DNA of 6,763 nt from Phyllobacteriaceae bacterium UBA1059 (GTDB lineage Bacteria > Pseudomonadota > Alphaproteobacteria > Rhizobiales > Rhizobiaceae). Below are positions 1 through 5,777 of the stretch, piece after piece. Numbering within the stretch: position 1 is the first letter of the stretch; each line of letters starts with the position of its first letter. Both the position numbers and the translations under genes were made by a program. The stretch is from assembly GCA_002316345.1 (NCBI GenBank), contig DCDI01000204.1, forward strand, positions 13,451-20,213, given 5' to 3'. The notes beneath the pieces are model-generated. The model had not been told where the DNA came from, made no database searches, and worked only from the letters and a program-made list of their open reading frames with translations.

Positions 1-779
1 CCGTGGTGGCCGGCCCGATGTTCAACTTCCTCCTGACCATCGTCGTGTTCAGCGTGATGTTCTCGATCTATGGCCGCGCGGTTCTGGATCCGACCGTGGC
101 GGAGGTTCGTCCCGGCAGCCCGGCCGCCGTTGCCGGCATCCAGCCTGGGGATCGCTTCGTGGCTGTGGATGGCACGAAGGTTGACAGCTTTGCCGATGTG
201 CAGCGGCTGGTGTCCGGCCGGGCTGGGGATCCGCTGACCTTCACGATCAATCGCGGCGGTCAGGATATGACGGTCACCGCGACGCCCGAGCTGATCGAAC
301 AAAATGACGCGCTAGGCAATGTCGCGCGCACCGGTGTGATCGGCGTCGTGAACAACCGCGATGTGGGCCAAGGCCGGATGGTGGAATATTCTCCGCTTGA
401 AGCCGTGCAGCAGGGCGTGGTCGAAACCGGCCACATCATCAGCCGAACCGGTCAATTCTTGCAAAGGTTTGTTGTCGGGCGTGAAGACAAGTGCCAGCTC
501 GGCGGGCCGGTGAAGATCGCAGAAATGTCGGGGCAGGCGGCGAAGCTGGGCTTCCAGTGGCTCATCCAGCTTGCTGCCCTCTTGTCGGTAGGCATCGGCA
601 TTCTCAACCTTCTTCCGATTCCCCCACTGGACGGCGGCCATCTAGTCTTCTACGCAGTTGAGGCTGTTCAACGACGTCCGGTTTCGGAACGGGTGATGGA
701 GGCTGTGTATCGCGTGGGTATTTTCGCGGTGCTGTGCTTCATGGGATTCGTTTTCTGGAACGACCTTTTTGGATGCTGA
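1..779 (+). CDS. rseP: RseP site-2 zinc metalloprotease, 5'-truncated by the window edge
   Basis: C-terminal 258 residues of an inner-membrane site-2 protease (M50 family), which cuts transmembrane substrates such as anti-sigma factors; the Caulobacter orthologue is MmpA. The reading frame is open to the left edge, so the GTG at position 3 is an internal valine and the HExxH zinc motif lies outside the window. Visible in order (numbered from that codon): the AGPMFNF motif at 3-9 with a membrane segment to about 23; one PDZ domain at about 30-97, with its GIQPGD turn at 45-50; a linker; a membrane segment at about 186-208 running into NLLPIPPLDGGH, where Asp210 in LDGG should be the third zinc ligand; and a last membrane segment at about 238-252. 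Only one PDZ domain is visible, against two in E. coli RseP. The gene precedes bamA, as in many proteobacteria. The family call is secure; the substrate here is unknown. Confidence 0.95.
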   Translation, partial: VVAGPMFNFLLTIVVFSVMFSIYGRAVLDPTVAEVRPGSPAAVAGIQPGDRFVAVDGTKVDSFADVQRLVSGRAGDPLTFTINRGGQDMTVTATPELIEQNDALGNVARTGVIGVVNNRDVGQGRMVEYSPLEAVQQGVVETGHIISRTGQFLQRFVVGREDKCQLGGPVKIAEMSGQAAKLGFQWLIQLAALLSVGIGILNLLPIPPLDGGHLVFYAVEAVQRRPVSERVMEAVYRVGIFAVLCFMGFVFWNDLFGC

Positions 780-818
780 ACGAGATGAAGGTCGTCGCAA
801 GCGGTTGATATTGACTAA

Positions 819-880
819 GCATTTACCATGAGCCCCGAATTGCGTGTCGGGAATGACACGCCAGCGGGATTAGTAAATGC
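819..880. repeat. Nested inverted repeats in the rseP-bamA gap
   Basis: Two perfect dyads sit one inside the other. The outer arms are GCATTTAC at 819-826 and GTAAATGC at 873-880, with 46 nt between them. The inner arms are GCGTGTC at 842-848 and GACACGC at 855-861, closing a 6-nt loop (GGGAAT). The inner element would form a stable 7-bp RNA stem but has no following T-run, so it is not a classic intrinsic terminator. It could be an operator, an mRNA structure or a weak 3' end for the rseP transcript. The sequence alone does not decide. Confidence 0.55.
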
Positions 881-889
881 ACATTAACC
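873..889 (+). promoter_or_regulatory. CtrA-like binding box upstream of bamA
   Basis: The bases read GTAA-ATGCACA-TTAACC. The alphaproteobacterial cell-cycle regulator CtrA recognises TTAA-N7-TTAA, often followed by C. This site has the right 7-nt spacer, a perfect right half followed by CC, and one mismatch (G for T) in the left half. It lies just upstream of a possible bamA promoter, a position compatible with control of that gene. Its first eight bases are also the right arm of the outer inverted repeat, so the match may be coincidental to that structure. Confidence 0.4.
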
Positions 890-895
890 AGAAAC

Positions 896-924
896 CTTGC
901 GTGTAGGGAAAATACGGCTATGAC
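896..924 (+). promoter_or_regulatory. Possible sigma70-type promoter for bamA
   Basis: CTTGCG at 896-901 could serve as a -35 element. TATGAC at 919-924 (CTATGAC from 918) could serve as a -10 element, with 16 nt between TTGCGT and TATGAC. The match is only partial: four of six bases at -10 and three of six at -35 against TTGACA/TATAAT. Transcription would then begin near 931. The -10 overlaps the ATG of the small leader frame at 920, so this promoter and translation from that ATG exclude each other on the same transcript. Confidence 0.3.
905..909 (+). promoter_or_regulatory. Shine-Dalgarno-like site before the leader frame
   Basis: AGGGA lies 10 nt upstream of the ATG at 920. It is a better-spaced ribosome site than the one in front of bamA, whose AGGGG ends only 4 nt before its ATG. 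It could be functional only on a transcript that starts further upstream. Confidence 0.3.
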
Positions 925-1000
925 GGTTGTGGGACCAACTGCGATGGCCGGGTTTCTCGCTGTGGGGACTACGAGAGTAAAAGGTTTAGGGGCCCGATGA
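920..1000 (+). CDS. Possible 26-residue leader peptide overlapping the bamA start
   Basis: A short open frame begins at ATG 920 (peptide MTVVGPTAMAGF...) and ends at the TGA of 998-1000. It shares an ATGA overlap with the bamA ATG at 997. A Shine-Dalgarno-like AGGGA at 905-909 precedes it, and a second in-frame ATG occurs at 944. The overlap is the classic arrangement for translational coupling. Against it being a real gene: it is very short, uses codons uncommon in the neighbouring genes (AGA, GTA, TTA), matches no family I recognise, and a possible -10 element covers its first ATG. It may instead be an untranslated leader with a chance frame. Confidence 0.3.
   Translation: MTVVGPTAMAGFLAVGTTRVKGLGAR
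988..992 (+). promoter_or_regulatory. bamA ribosome binding site
   Basis: AGGGG lies only 4 nt before the ATG at 997, closer than usual. A further AAAAGG is present at 979-983, but it is 13 nt away. The tight spacing is compatible with help from translation of the upstream overlapping frame. Confidence 0.5.
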
Positions 1001-3360
1001 AGCCAACATTTCGTTTCAAGAGCGCCGCATCCGCGGTGGCGTTGTCCGCCGCCCTGGTCGCTCCAGGCGCTGTTATCGCTCAGCTGGGCATGGTCTCGGT
1101 CGCCGACGCGGCCGTGGTCAGCCGCATCGAGGTCCGCGGAAACCAGCGCGTCGATGCTGACACCGTGCGCAGCTATATCGGCGTCACGCCGGGCAAGCAG
1201 TTTTCGAACGCCGATCTTGACGACGCTGTGAAGCGTTTGTTCGACACCGGTTTGTTCTCCGATGTCCAGATCAACCAGAACGGCGGCACCCTCGTGGTGC
1301 AGGTTGTCGAGTATAAGATCGTCAACCAGGTTCTGTTCCAGGGCAACAGCAAGGTTAAGGACGAGCAGCTCAGCGCCGGCGTTCAGACCAAGCCCCGCAG
1401 CGGCTATTCGCAGGCTACCGTCGATGCTGACGTGGAAGGCATCAAAGGTGCTTACCGGCAGATCGGGCGCAACGATGCGACCGTGACGGCACAGATCGTC
1501 GATCTCGGCGAAAACCGCGTCAACGTTGTGTACCAGATCAACGAAGGCGACCGCACCAAGATCACGGCCGTGAACTTCGTTGGAAACAGCGCTTTCCCTG
1601 CACGTCGTTTGCGTGACGTGGTCGCAACCCGCGAATCGAACTTCCTGTCGTTCCTGACCCGCAACGACATCTATGATGCGGACAAGCAGAAGGCCGACGA
1701 GGAAGCACTGCGCCGCTTCTATTACAATCGCGGCTATGCCGACTTCCAGGTCGTGTCGTCCAGCGCCGAGCTCGATCCGGCAACCAACGAATACACGATC
1801 ACCTTCACCGTTCAGGAAGGCGAGCGTTACACGTTCGGCGACGTGTCGATCGACTCCGCCATCACGGACGTGAACGCCGACACGCTGCGTCCGCTCCTAA
1901 AGACGCAGCCAGGCGCGACCTACAGCGCCAAGGACGTTGAAGACACGATCGTGGCTCTGACCGAGCGTCTGGCCGGCAGCGGTTATGCGTTTGCGCAGGT
2001 TACGCCGCAGGGCGACCGCGACTTCAACAACCGCACGATCTCGGTTGTGTATTCGGTCGACCAGGGCGCGCGCACTTATGTCGAGCGCATTGAGATCCGT
2101 GGCAACGACCGCACGCGTGACTACGTCATCCGTCGCGAGTTCGACGTCAGCGAAGGCGATGCGTTCAACCAGGTTCTGATCCAGCGTGCCAAGCGCCGCC
2201 TGGAGCGCCTCGATTACTTCACCAGCGTCAATGTTTCGACGCAGCCTGGCTCGCAGCCGGACCAGGTCATCCTGGTGGTGGACGTGGTTGAAAAGGCGAC
2301 GGGTGAGTTCTCGATCGGCGGCGGTTACACCACCGGCGGCTCGACTGGTGGCGGCCCCACCGCCGAAGGTTCGATCACCGAGCGCAACTTCCTTGGTCGC
2401 GGCCAGTTCATCCGTTTGGGTGTCGGCGTCGGCAAGAACACACGCGACTATAACCTGTCGTTCACCGAGCCTTATTTCCTCGGTCGTCGTATCGCTGCTG
2501 GCTTCGACATCTTCCGCCAGACCCGCGAATACGACAACGACTACAAGAGCGAGCTGAACGGCGGCACGATCCGGTTCGGTCTGCCGATCACCGAAGCCTT
2601 GAGCACGCAGTTTGCGTACAATCTGACGCAGGAAAAGTACAAGTACGACGACGACTGCGAAACCGATGATGGCGTGTTCGATCCGAGCTGTGATCTCGCT
2701 CCGCAGATCCGTGACGCGATCGAAAATCAGAGCCCGTGGATCAAGTCGTCTGTCAGCGCGACGTTGACCTACAGCACGATCGACGACCAGAAGAACCCGC
2801 ATGCCGGTATCTTCTCGACCTTCGCTGTTGAAGCGGCCGGTCTGGGTGGCGACGCGGAGTGGGTGAAGTTCACCGGTCGCGGCACTTACTACAAGACGCT
2901 CTCGGAAGAGATGGACATCGTCGGCCTTGTGTCGGCAGGTGCCGGTCACATCGAGGGCTTCGGCGGCGGCGATCTGCGTGTGTTCGACTACTTCCGCGCC
3001 AATGACCGCATGATCCGTGGCTTCGATTACGACGGCTTCGGTCCGTTCGATCCGGGTACGGGCGATCACCTCGGTGGTGCGACCTACTTCAATGCGAGCG
3101 CGGAAGCACAGTTCCCGATGCCAGTGTTCCCACAGAGCTTCGGCTTGAAGGGTGCAGTCTTCGCGGATGCGGCCACGCTGTATGGCAACAACCTCGCAGG
3201 TGCGACCGGCACCGACATGGAATGGCGCGCATCGGTTGGTGCATCGGTGATCTGGGCTTCGCCATTCGGCCCGCTGCGCGTCGACTATGCCGTTCCTGTG
3301 AAGAAGGAAGACGGCGACGACGAGCAGAACTTCAACTTCGGCATCTCCTCGCGCTTCTAA
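997..3360 (+). CDS. bamA: BamA (Omp85) outer-membrane protein assembly factor
   Basis: Core subunit of the BAM complex, which folds and inserts beta-barrel proteins into the outer membrane. The 787-residue length is normal for the family. An N-terminal export signal shows a basic start (MKPTFRFK), a hydrophobic stretch, and AxA-type cleavage options near residue 28 or 38. Five POTRA domains follow at about 41-105, 109-186, 187-276, 278-357 and 359-433, each with a repeated V-x-G-N/V-x-F type pattern. The membrane barrel runs from about 435 to the end. The RGF motif conserved in loop 6 is at 673-676 (IRGF), and the protein ends in Phe (ISSRF), the outer-membrane beta-signal. The only two cysteines I see, Cys554 and Cys565, lie in an acidic predicted surface loop and could form a disulfide. 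The ATG at 997 is chosen because it gives a complete signal peptide. bamA sits after rseP and before lpxD, with no skp gene between. Confidence 0.97.
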   Translation: MKPTFRFKSAASAVALSAALVAPGAVIAQLGMVSVADAAVVSRIEVRGNQRVDADTVRSYIGVTPGKQFSNADLDDAVKRLFDTGLFSDVQINQNGGTLVVQVVEYKIVNQVLFQGNSKVKDEQLSAGVQTKPRSGYSQATVDADVEGIKGAYRQIGRNDATVTAQIVDLGENRVNVVYQINEGDRTKITAVNFVGNSAFPARRLRDVVATRESNFLSFLTRNDIYDADKQKADEEALRRFYYNRGYADFQVVSSSAELDPATNEYTITFTVQEGERYTFGDVSIDSAITDVNADTLRPLLKTQPGATYSAKDVEDTIVALTERLAGSGYAFAQVTPQGDRDFNNRTISVVYSVDQGARTYVERIEIRGNDRTRDYVIRREFDVSEGDAFNQVLIQRAKRRLERLDYFTSVNVSTQPGSQPDQVILVVDVVEKATGEFSIGGGYTTGGSTGGGPTAEGSITERNFLGRGQFIRLGVGVGKNTRDYNLSFTEPYFLGRRIAAGFDIFRQTREYDNDYKSELNGGTIRFGLPITEALSTQFAYNLTQEKYKYDDDCETDDGVFDPSCDLAPQIRDAIENQSPWIKSSVSATLTYSTIDDQKNPHAGIFSTFAVEAAGLGGDAEWVKFTGRGTYYKTLSEEMDIVGLVSAGAGHIEGFGGGDLRVFDYFRANDRMIRGFDYDGFGPFDPGTGDHLGGATYFNASAEAQFPMPVFPQSFGLKGAVFADAATLYGNNLAGATGTDMEWRASVGASVIWASPFGPLRVDYAVPVKKEDGDDEQNFNFGISSRF

Positions 3361-3371
3361 ACCGCGCGTTC

Positions 3372-3398
3372 TCTCCTGGCTGCTTAGCGGCCAGGAGA
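3372..3398 (+). other. Strong hairpin between bamA and lpxD
   Basis: TCTCCTGGC at 3372-3380 pairs perfectly with GCCAGGAGA at 3390-3398. Inside it a T-G wobble (3381/3389) and GC/GC (3382-3383 with 3387-3388) extend the stem to about 12 bp around a TTA loop. No T-run follows: the next bases are ACCGGAG, which contains the lpxD ribosome site. A classic intrinsic terminator is therefore unlikely. A 3'-end stabiliser for bamA mRNA, a processing site or a partial attenuator fits better. It begins 12 nt after the bamA stop codon. Confidence 0.65.
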
Positions 3399-3400
3399 AC

Positions 3401-3405
3401 CGGAG
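3401..3405 (+). promoter_or_regulatory. lpxD ribosome binding site
   Basis: CGGAG ends 6 nt before the ATG at 3412. This spacing favours that ATG over the adjacent in-frame TTG at 3409. The site begins 2 nt after the bamA-lpxD hairpin, so folding of the hairpin need not hide it. Confidence 0.6.
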
Positions 3406-3411
3406 CATTTG

Positions 3412-4467
3412 ATGACTCTTCCCGTCTTCTTCGCGCCTTCGCGCGCTTTCACCGTTGCGGAGATTGCGGCGGTCGCGGGAGCAAGCCTGCAGCAGGGCGA
3501 GCTTCATGGCCGCCAGATTACTGGCATTGCCTCGGCCGACACAGCTGATCGCGATCATGTGACCTTTGTCGACGCCAAGCATCGTGGTGCCTTGGCGGGC
3601 CTGCAGTCGGGAGCCGTGTTCGTTCCGGCGCAGCTTGCCGACAAGGTGCCTTCTCACATCGCAGTGCTCGTGGTGGATCATCCGCAAGCGGCCTTCGCGG
3701 CTGTCGGCCGACTGATGTATCCGAACGCTGCTCGTCCGACGAGTGTTACCGGTCGCACCGGAGTTTCCGCCGCCGCGCATATCGATGACGATTCCGTGGT
3801 CGAAGAGGGCGCTACCATCGAGGCTGGTGCCGTGATCGGTAGGGGTGCAGCGATCGGCTCGGGCGCGATTATTGCTGCGAATGCCGTGATTGGGGCCGGT
3901 TGTCAGATCGGTCGCGACAGCTATGTGGGCGCGGGCGCGACGGTGCTTCATGCGCTGATTGGCAACAATGTCATTATCCATGCGGGCGTGCGCATAGGCC
4001 AGGACGGCTTCGGCTATGTCGGGAGCGCGCGTGGGCCTGAGAAGATGCCGCAGATCGGGCGCGTGATCATCCAGGATCATGTCAAGATCGGCGCCAACAC
4101 GACTGTAGATCGCGGCGCGATGTCCGATACGGTCATCGGCGAACACAGCAAGATCGATAATCTCGTTCAGATCGCCCATAATGTGCGCATTGGACGCGGC
4201 TGTATCGTTGCCGGGCTCTGCGGTATTTCGGGTTCGGTGCAGCTCGGCGACGGCGTGATGATGGGCGGCGGTGTCGGCTTGGCCGACCATCTAAAGATTG
4301 GGTCGGGCGCTCGACTGGCTGCCGGCAGTGGCTTTATGAATGATGTGCCTGCGGGCGAGGCGTGGGGCGGTTATCCTGCGCAGCCGATGGGCGAAATGTT
4401 GCGTGAGATTGCAACGATCAGGCGCTTGGCGAAGCGCCCCAAGAAGGGAGCCGTTGCCAGTGAGTGA
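3412..4467 (+). CDS. lpxD: LpxD, UDP-3-O-(3-hydroxyacyl)glucosamine N-acyltransferase
   Basis: Third committed enzyme of lipid A synthesis, cytoplasmic. It transfers an R-3-hydroxyacyl chain from acyl carrier protein to the 2-amino group of UDP-3-O-acylglucosamine. The 351-residue protein has an N-terminal uridine-binding-type domain (about 1-100), then a left-handed beta-helix of hexapeptide repeats (about 110-320; for example IEAGAVIGRGAAIGSG), and a C-terminal helical, basic tail. The catalytic histidine is His256 in QIAHNV, equivalent to E. coli His239. His293 in GLADH lies 37 residues later, the same distance as E. coli His276. ATG 3412 is preferred over TTG 3409 because of the CGGAG ribosome site. 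The 3' end overlaps fabZ by 8 nt. The N-terminus (FFAPSRAFTVAEIA) resembles rhizobial/Brucella LpxD as I remember it. Confidence 0.96.
   Translation: MTLPVFFAPSRAFTVAEIAAVAGASLQQGELHGRQITGIASADTADRDHVTFVDAKHRGALAGLQSGAVFVPAQLADKVPSHIAVLVVDHPQAAFAAVGRLMYPNAARPTSVTGRTGVSAAAHIDDDSVVEEGATIEAGAVIGRGAAIGSGAIIAANAVIGAGCQIGRDSYVGAGATVLHALIGNNVIIHAGVRIGQDGFGYVGSARGPEKMPQIGRVIIQDHVKIGANTTVDRGAMSDTVIGEHSKIDNLVQIAHNVRIGRGCIVAGLCGISGSVQLGDGVMMGGGVGLADHLKIGSGARLAAGSGFMNDVPAGEAWGGYPAQPMGEMLREIATIRRLAKRPKKGAVASE
4446..4450 (+). promoter_or_regulatory. fabZ ribosome binding site inside lpxD
   Basis: GGGAG (AAGGGAG from 4444) ends 9 nt before the GTG at 4460. This supports GTG 4460 as the fabZ start rather than the longer in-frame opening that reaches back to an ATG at 4340. 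Confidence 0.6.
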
Positions 4468-4933
4468 CGTTCAGGCCTCAACCACGCTGGACAGCGTCGA
4501 CATCTTCCAGATCCTGAAGCTTCTGCCGCATCGCTATCCCTTCCTGCTGATCGACCGCATCGTCGAGATCGATGGCGGTGACTCGGCTGTTGGCATCAAG
4601 AATGTGACGATCAACGAACCCCATTTTCAGGGTCATTTTCCTGAACGGCCGGTAATGCCGGGCGTCCTCATCATCGAGGCGATGGCCCAGACAGCCGGCG
4701 CGATCTGCATTCACGCTGGCGGCAATGACAAGCCGTCGCTTGTTTATTTCATGACCATCGACAATGCGAAGTTCCGTAAGCCGGTCGTTCCAGGCGATCA
4801 GTTGCGGATTGCCGTTCGCAAGACCAAGCAGCGAGGCAGCATTTTCCGCTTCAGCTGCGAAGCCACGGTTGATGGCGTCAAGGTTGCGGAAGCGGAAGTA
4901 TCCGCAATGATGACCCCGAAGCTGCCGCAGTGA
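4460..4933 (+). CDS. fabZ: FabZ, 3-hydroxyacyl-ACP dehydratase
   Basis: Cytoplasmic hot-dog-fold dehydratase of type II fatty-acid synthesis. It converts R-3-hydroxyacyl-ACP to trans-2-enoyl-ACP and so competes with LpxA and LpxD for 3-hydroxyacyl-ACP. With the GTG start the protein has 157 residues, the usual size. Diagnostic motifs are LLPHRYPFLLID at 21-32 and GHFPERPVMPGVLIIEAMAQ at 58-77. His59 and Glu73 form the catalytic pair and are 14 residues apart, as in E. coli His54/Glu68. The frame is open upstream to an ATG at 4340, but that would overlap lpxD by more than 120 nt and add an arginine-rich tail not seen in the family. GTG 4460, with its AAGGGAG site, is therefore chosen. It overlaps the lpxD stop by 8 nt, which suggests translational coupling. 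Confidence 0.96.
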   Translation: MSDVQASTTLDSVDIFQILKLLPHRYPFLLIDRIVEIDGGDSAVGIKNVTINEPHFQGHFPERPVMPGVLIIEAMAQTAGAICIHAGGNDKPSLVYFMTIDNAKFRKPVVPGDQLRIAVRKTKQRGSIFRFSCEATVDGVKVAEAEVSAMMTPKLPQ

Positions 4934-4935
4934 GG
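4932..4935 (+). promoter_or_regulatory. lpxA ribosome binding site over the fabZ stop
   Basis: GAGG overlaps the fabZ TGA and ends 8 nt before the TTG at 4944. No alternative ATG is available near the conserved start of the protein. This site therefore supports TTG initiation. Confidence 0.5.
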
Positions 4936-4943
4936 CGCGTATT

Positions 4944-5777
4944 TTGAGTGAAACCACAATCCATCCGTTGGCTGTTGTCGAGCCGGGAGCACAGCTCGGC
5001 GAAGGCGTGACGGTTGGTCCGTTCTCTTATGTGGGAGCGGATGCGGTGATCGGTGATCGCTGTGAGCTGGTCAGCCATGTCAGCATCCGCGGTGCGACGA
5101 CCCTCGGCGGGGATTGCATCGTGTTTCCGCAGGCCGTGCTTGGCGCACCGCCACAAAACAAGGCGCATAAAGGCGGCCGGACGACCCTGACGATCGGCGA
5201 AAATTGCCAGATCCGCGAAGGCGTTACGATGCATTGCGGCTCCGACAACAGCCGTGGCAAGACGACGGTTGGCAAGAACGGCTACTTCATGGCCATGAGC
5301 CATATCGGCCATGACTGCGAAGTTGGCGACAATGTCACCATCGCCAATTCGGCAGCACTCGGCGGCCATGTCGAACTGGGCGATTTCGTCACGATCGGCG
5401 GATTGGCGGCGATCCATCAGTTTGCACGGGTCGGGCATCATGCCTTTGTGTCCGGTGTCACGGGCGTGACCGGCGACATCATTCCTTACGCCCTGGCATC
5501 GGGCGCGCGCGCTCGCCTGCATGGTCTGAACCTGATCGGGATGAAGCGCTCCGGGCTGCCTCGTGCCGAGATCAATGCAGCTCGACGCGCTTACCGTCTG
5601 CTGTTTGAAGCCGACACGCCTTTGTCGGAGAATGTTTCACGGTTGGCGGCCGAGGGTGATCATGGCCCGGCCGTTGCCGACATCCTTGCTTTCCTGCAAG
5701 AACGCGGCAAGCGCCATTATGTGGCGGCAGCGAAGCGGGGTACGCGCGGGGATGATAGCGGCGACGAGGGTGAGTGA
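4944..5777 (+). CDS. lpxA: LpxA, UDP-N-acetylglucosamine O-acyltransferase
   Basis: First enzyme of lipid A synthesis, a cytoplasmic trimer. It moves R-3-hydroxyacyl from ACP to the 3-OH of UDP-GlcNAc. The protein has 277 residues: a left-handed beta-helix from about 5 to 185 (IHPLAVVEPGAQLGEG at its start) and an alpha-helical C-terminal domain that includes GLNLIGMKRSG. Catalytic His123 lies in SHIGHDC, matching E. coli His125. His120, His142 and His158 match E. coli His122, His144 and His160 at the same offset of two. Gly171 aligns with E. coli Gly173, the acyl-length ruler residue, which suggests acceptance of a C14 hydroxyacyl chain (inference). The start is TTG, because the conserved N-terminus begins there and GAGG precedes it; no in-frame ATG fits. 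The gap to fabZ is 10 nt. The 3' end overlaps lpxI. Confidence 0.95.
   Translation: MSETTIHPLAVVEPGAQLGEGVTVGPFSYVGADAVIGDRCELVSHVSIRGATTLGGDCIVFPQAVLGAPPQNKAHKGGRTTLTIGENCQIREGVTMHCGSDNSRGKTTVGKNGYFMAMSHIGHDCEVGDNVTIANSAALGGHVELGDFVTIGGLAAIHQFARVGHHAFVSGVTGVTGDIIPYALASGARARLHGLNLIGMKRSGLPRAEINAARRAYRLLFEADTPLSENVSRLAAEGDHGPAVADILAFLQERGKRHYVAAAKRGTRGDDSGDEGE

Noticed and set aside
811..840. TTGACT at 811-816 as a -35 element
   Set aside because: At 17-18 nt downstream the bases are CCCGAA/CCGAAT, a poor -10 match, so I prefer the candidate at 896-924.
842..861. Inner hairpin as an intrinsic terminator for rseP
   Set aside because: The stem is good, but no T-run follows on the + strand (the next bases are CAGCGGGATTAG).
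3409..3411. TTG at 3409 as the lpxD start
   Set aside because: The adjacent in-frame ATG at 3412 is the stronger codon and is better spaced from CGGAG at 3401-3405.
1897..4290. A 797-codon open frame on the minus strand, opposite most of bamA and lpxD
   Set aside because: Its codons are the exact reverse complements of the bamA and lpxD codons, which share one frame because the 51-nt gap is divisible by three. It stays open because these genes rarely use TTA, CTA or TCA in frame. The predicted protein is rich in Arg, Ala, His and Asp, lacks a recognisable domain, and crosses the intergenic hairpin.
4340..4459. Upstream in-frame extension of fabZ from an ATG at 4340
   Set aside because: It would overlap lpxD by more than 120 nt and add a basic tail not seen in FabZ. 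GTG 4460 has a well-placed AAGGGAG site.
5563..5769. Upstream in-frame extension of lpxI from an ATG at 5563
   Set aside because: The added residues are a shadow of the lpxA C-terminus and do not resemble the LpxI family, whose conserved part starts near GIVAGSG.
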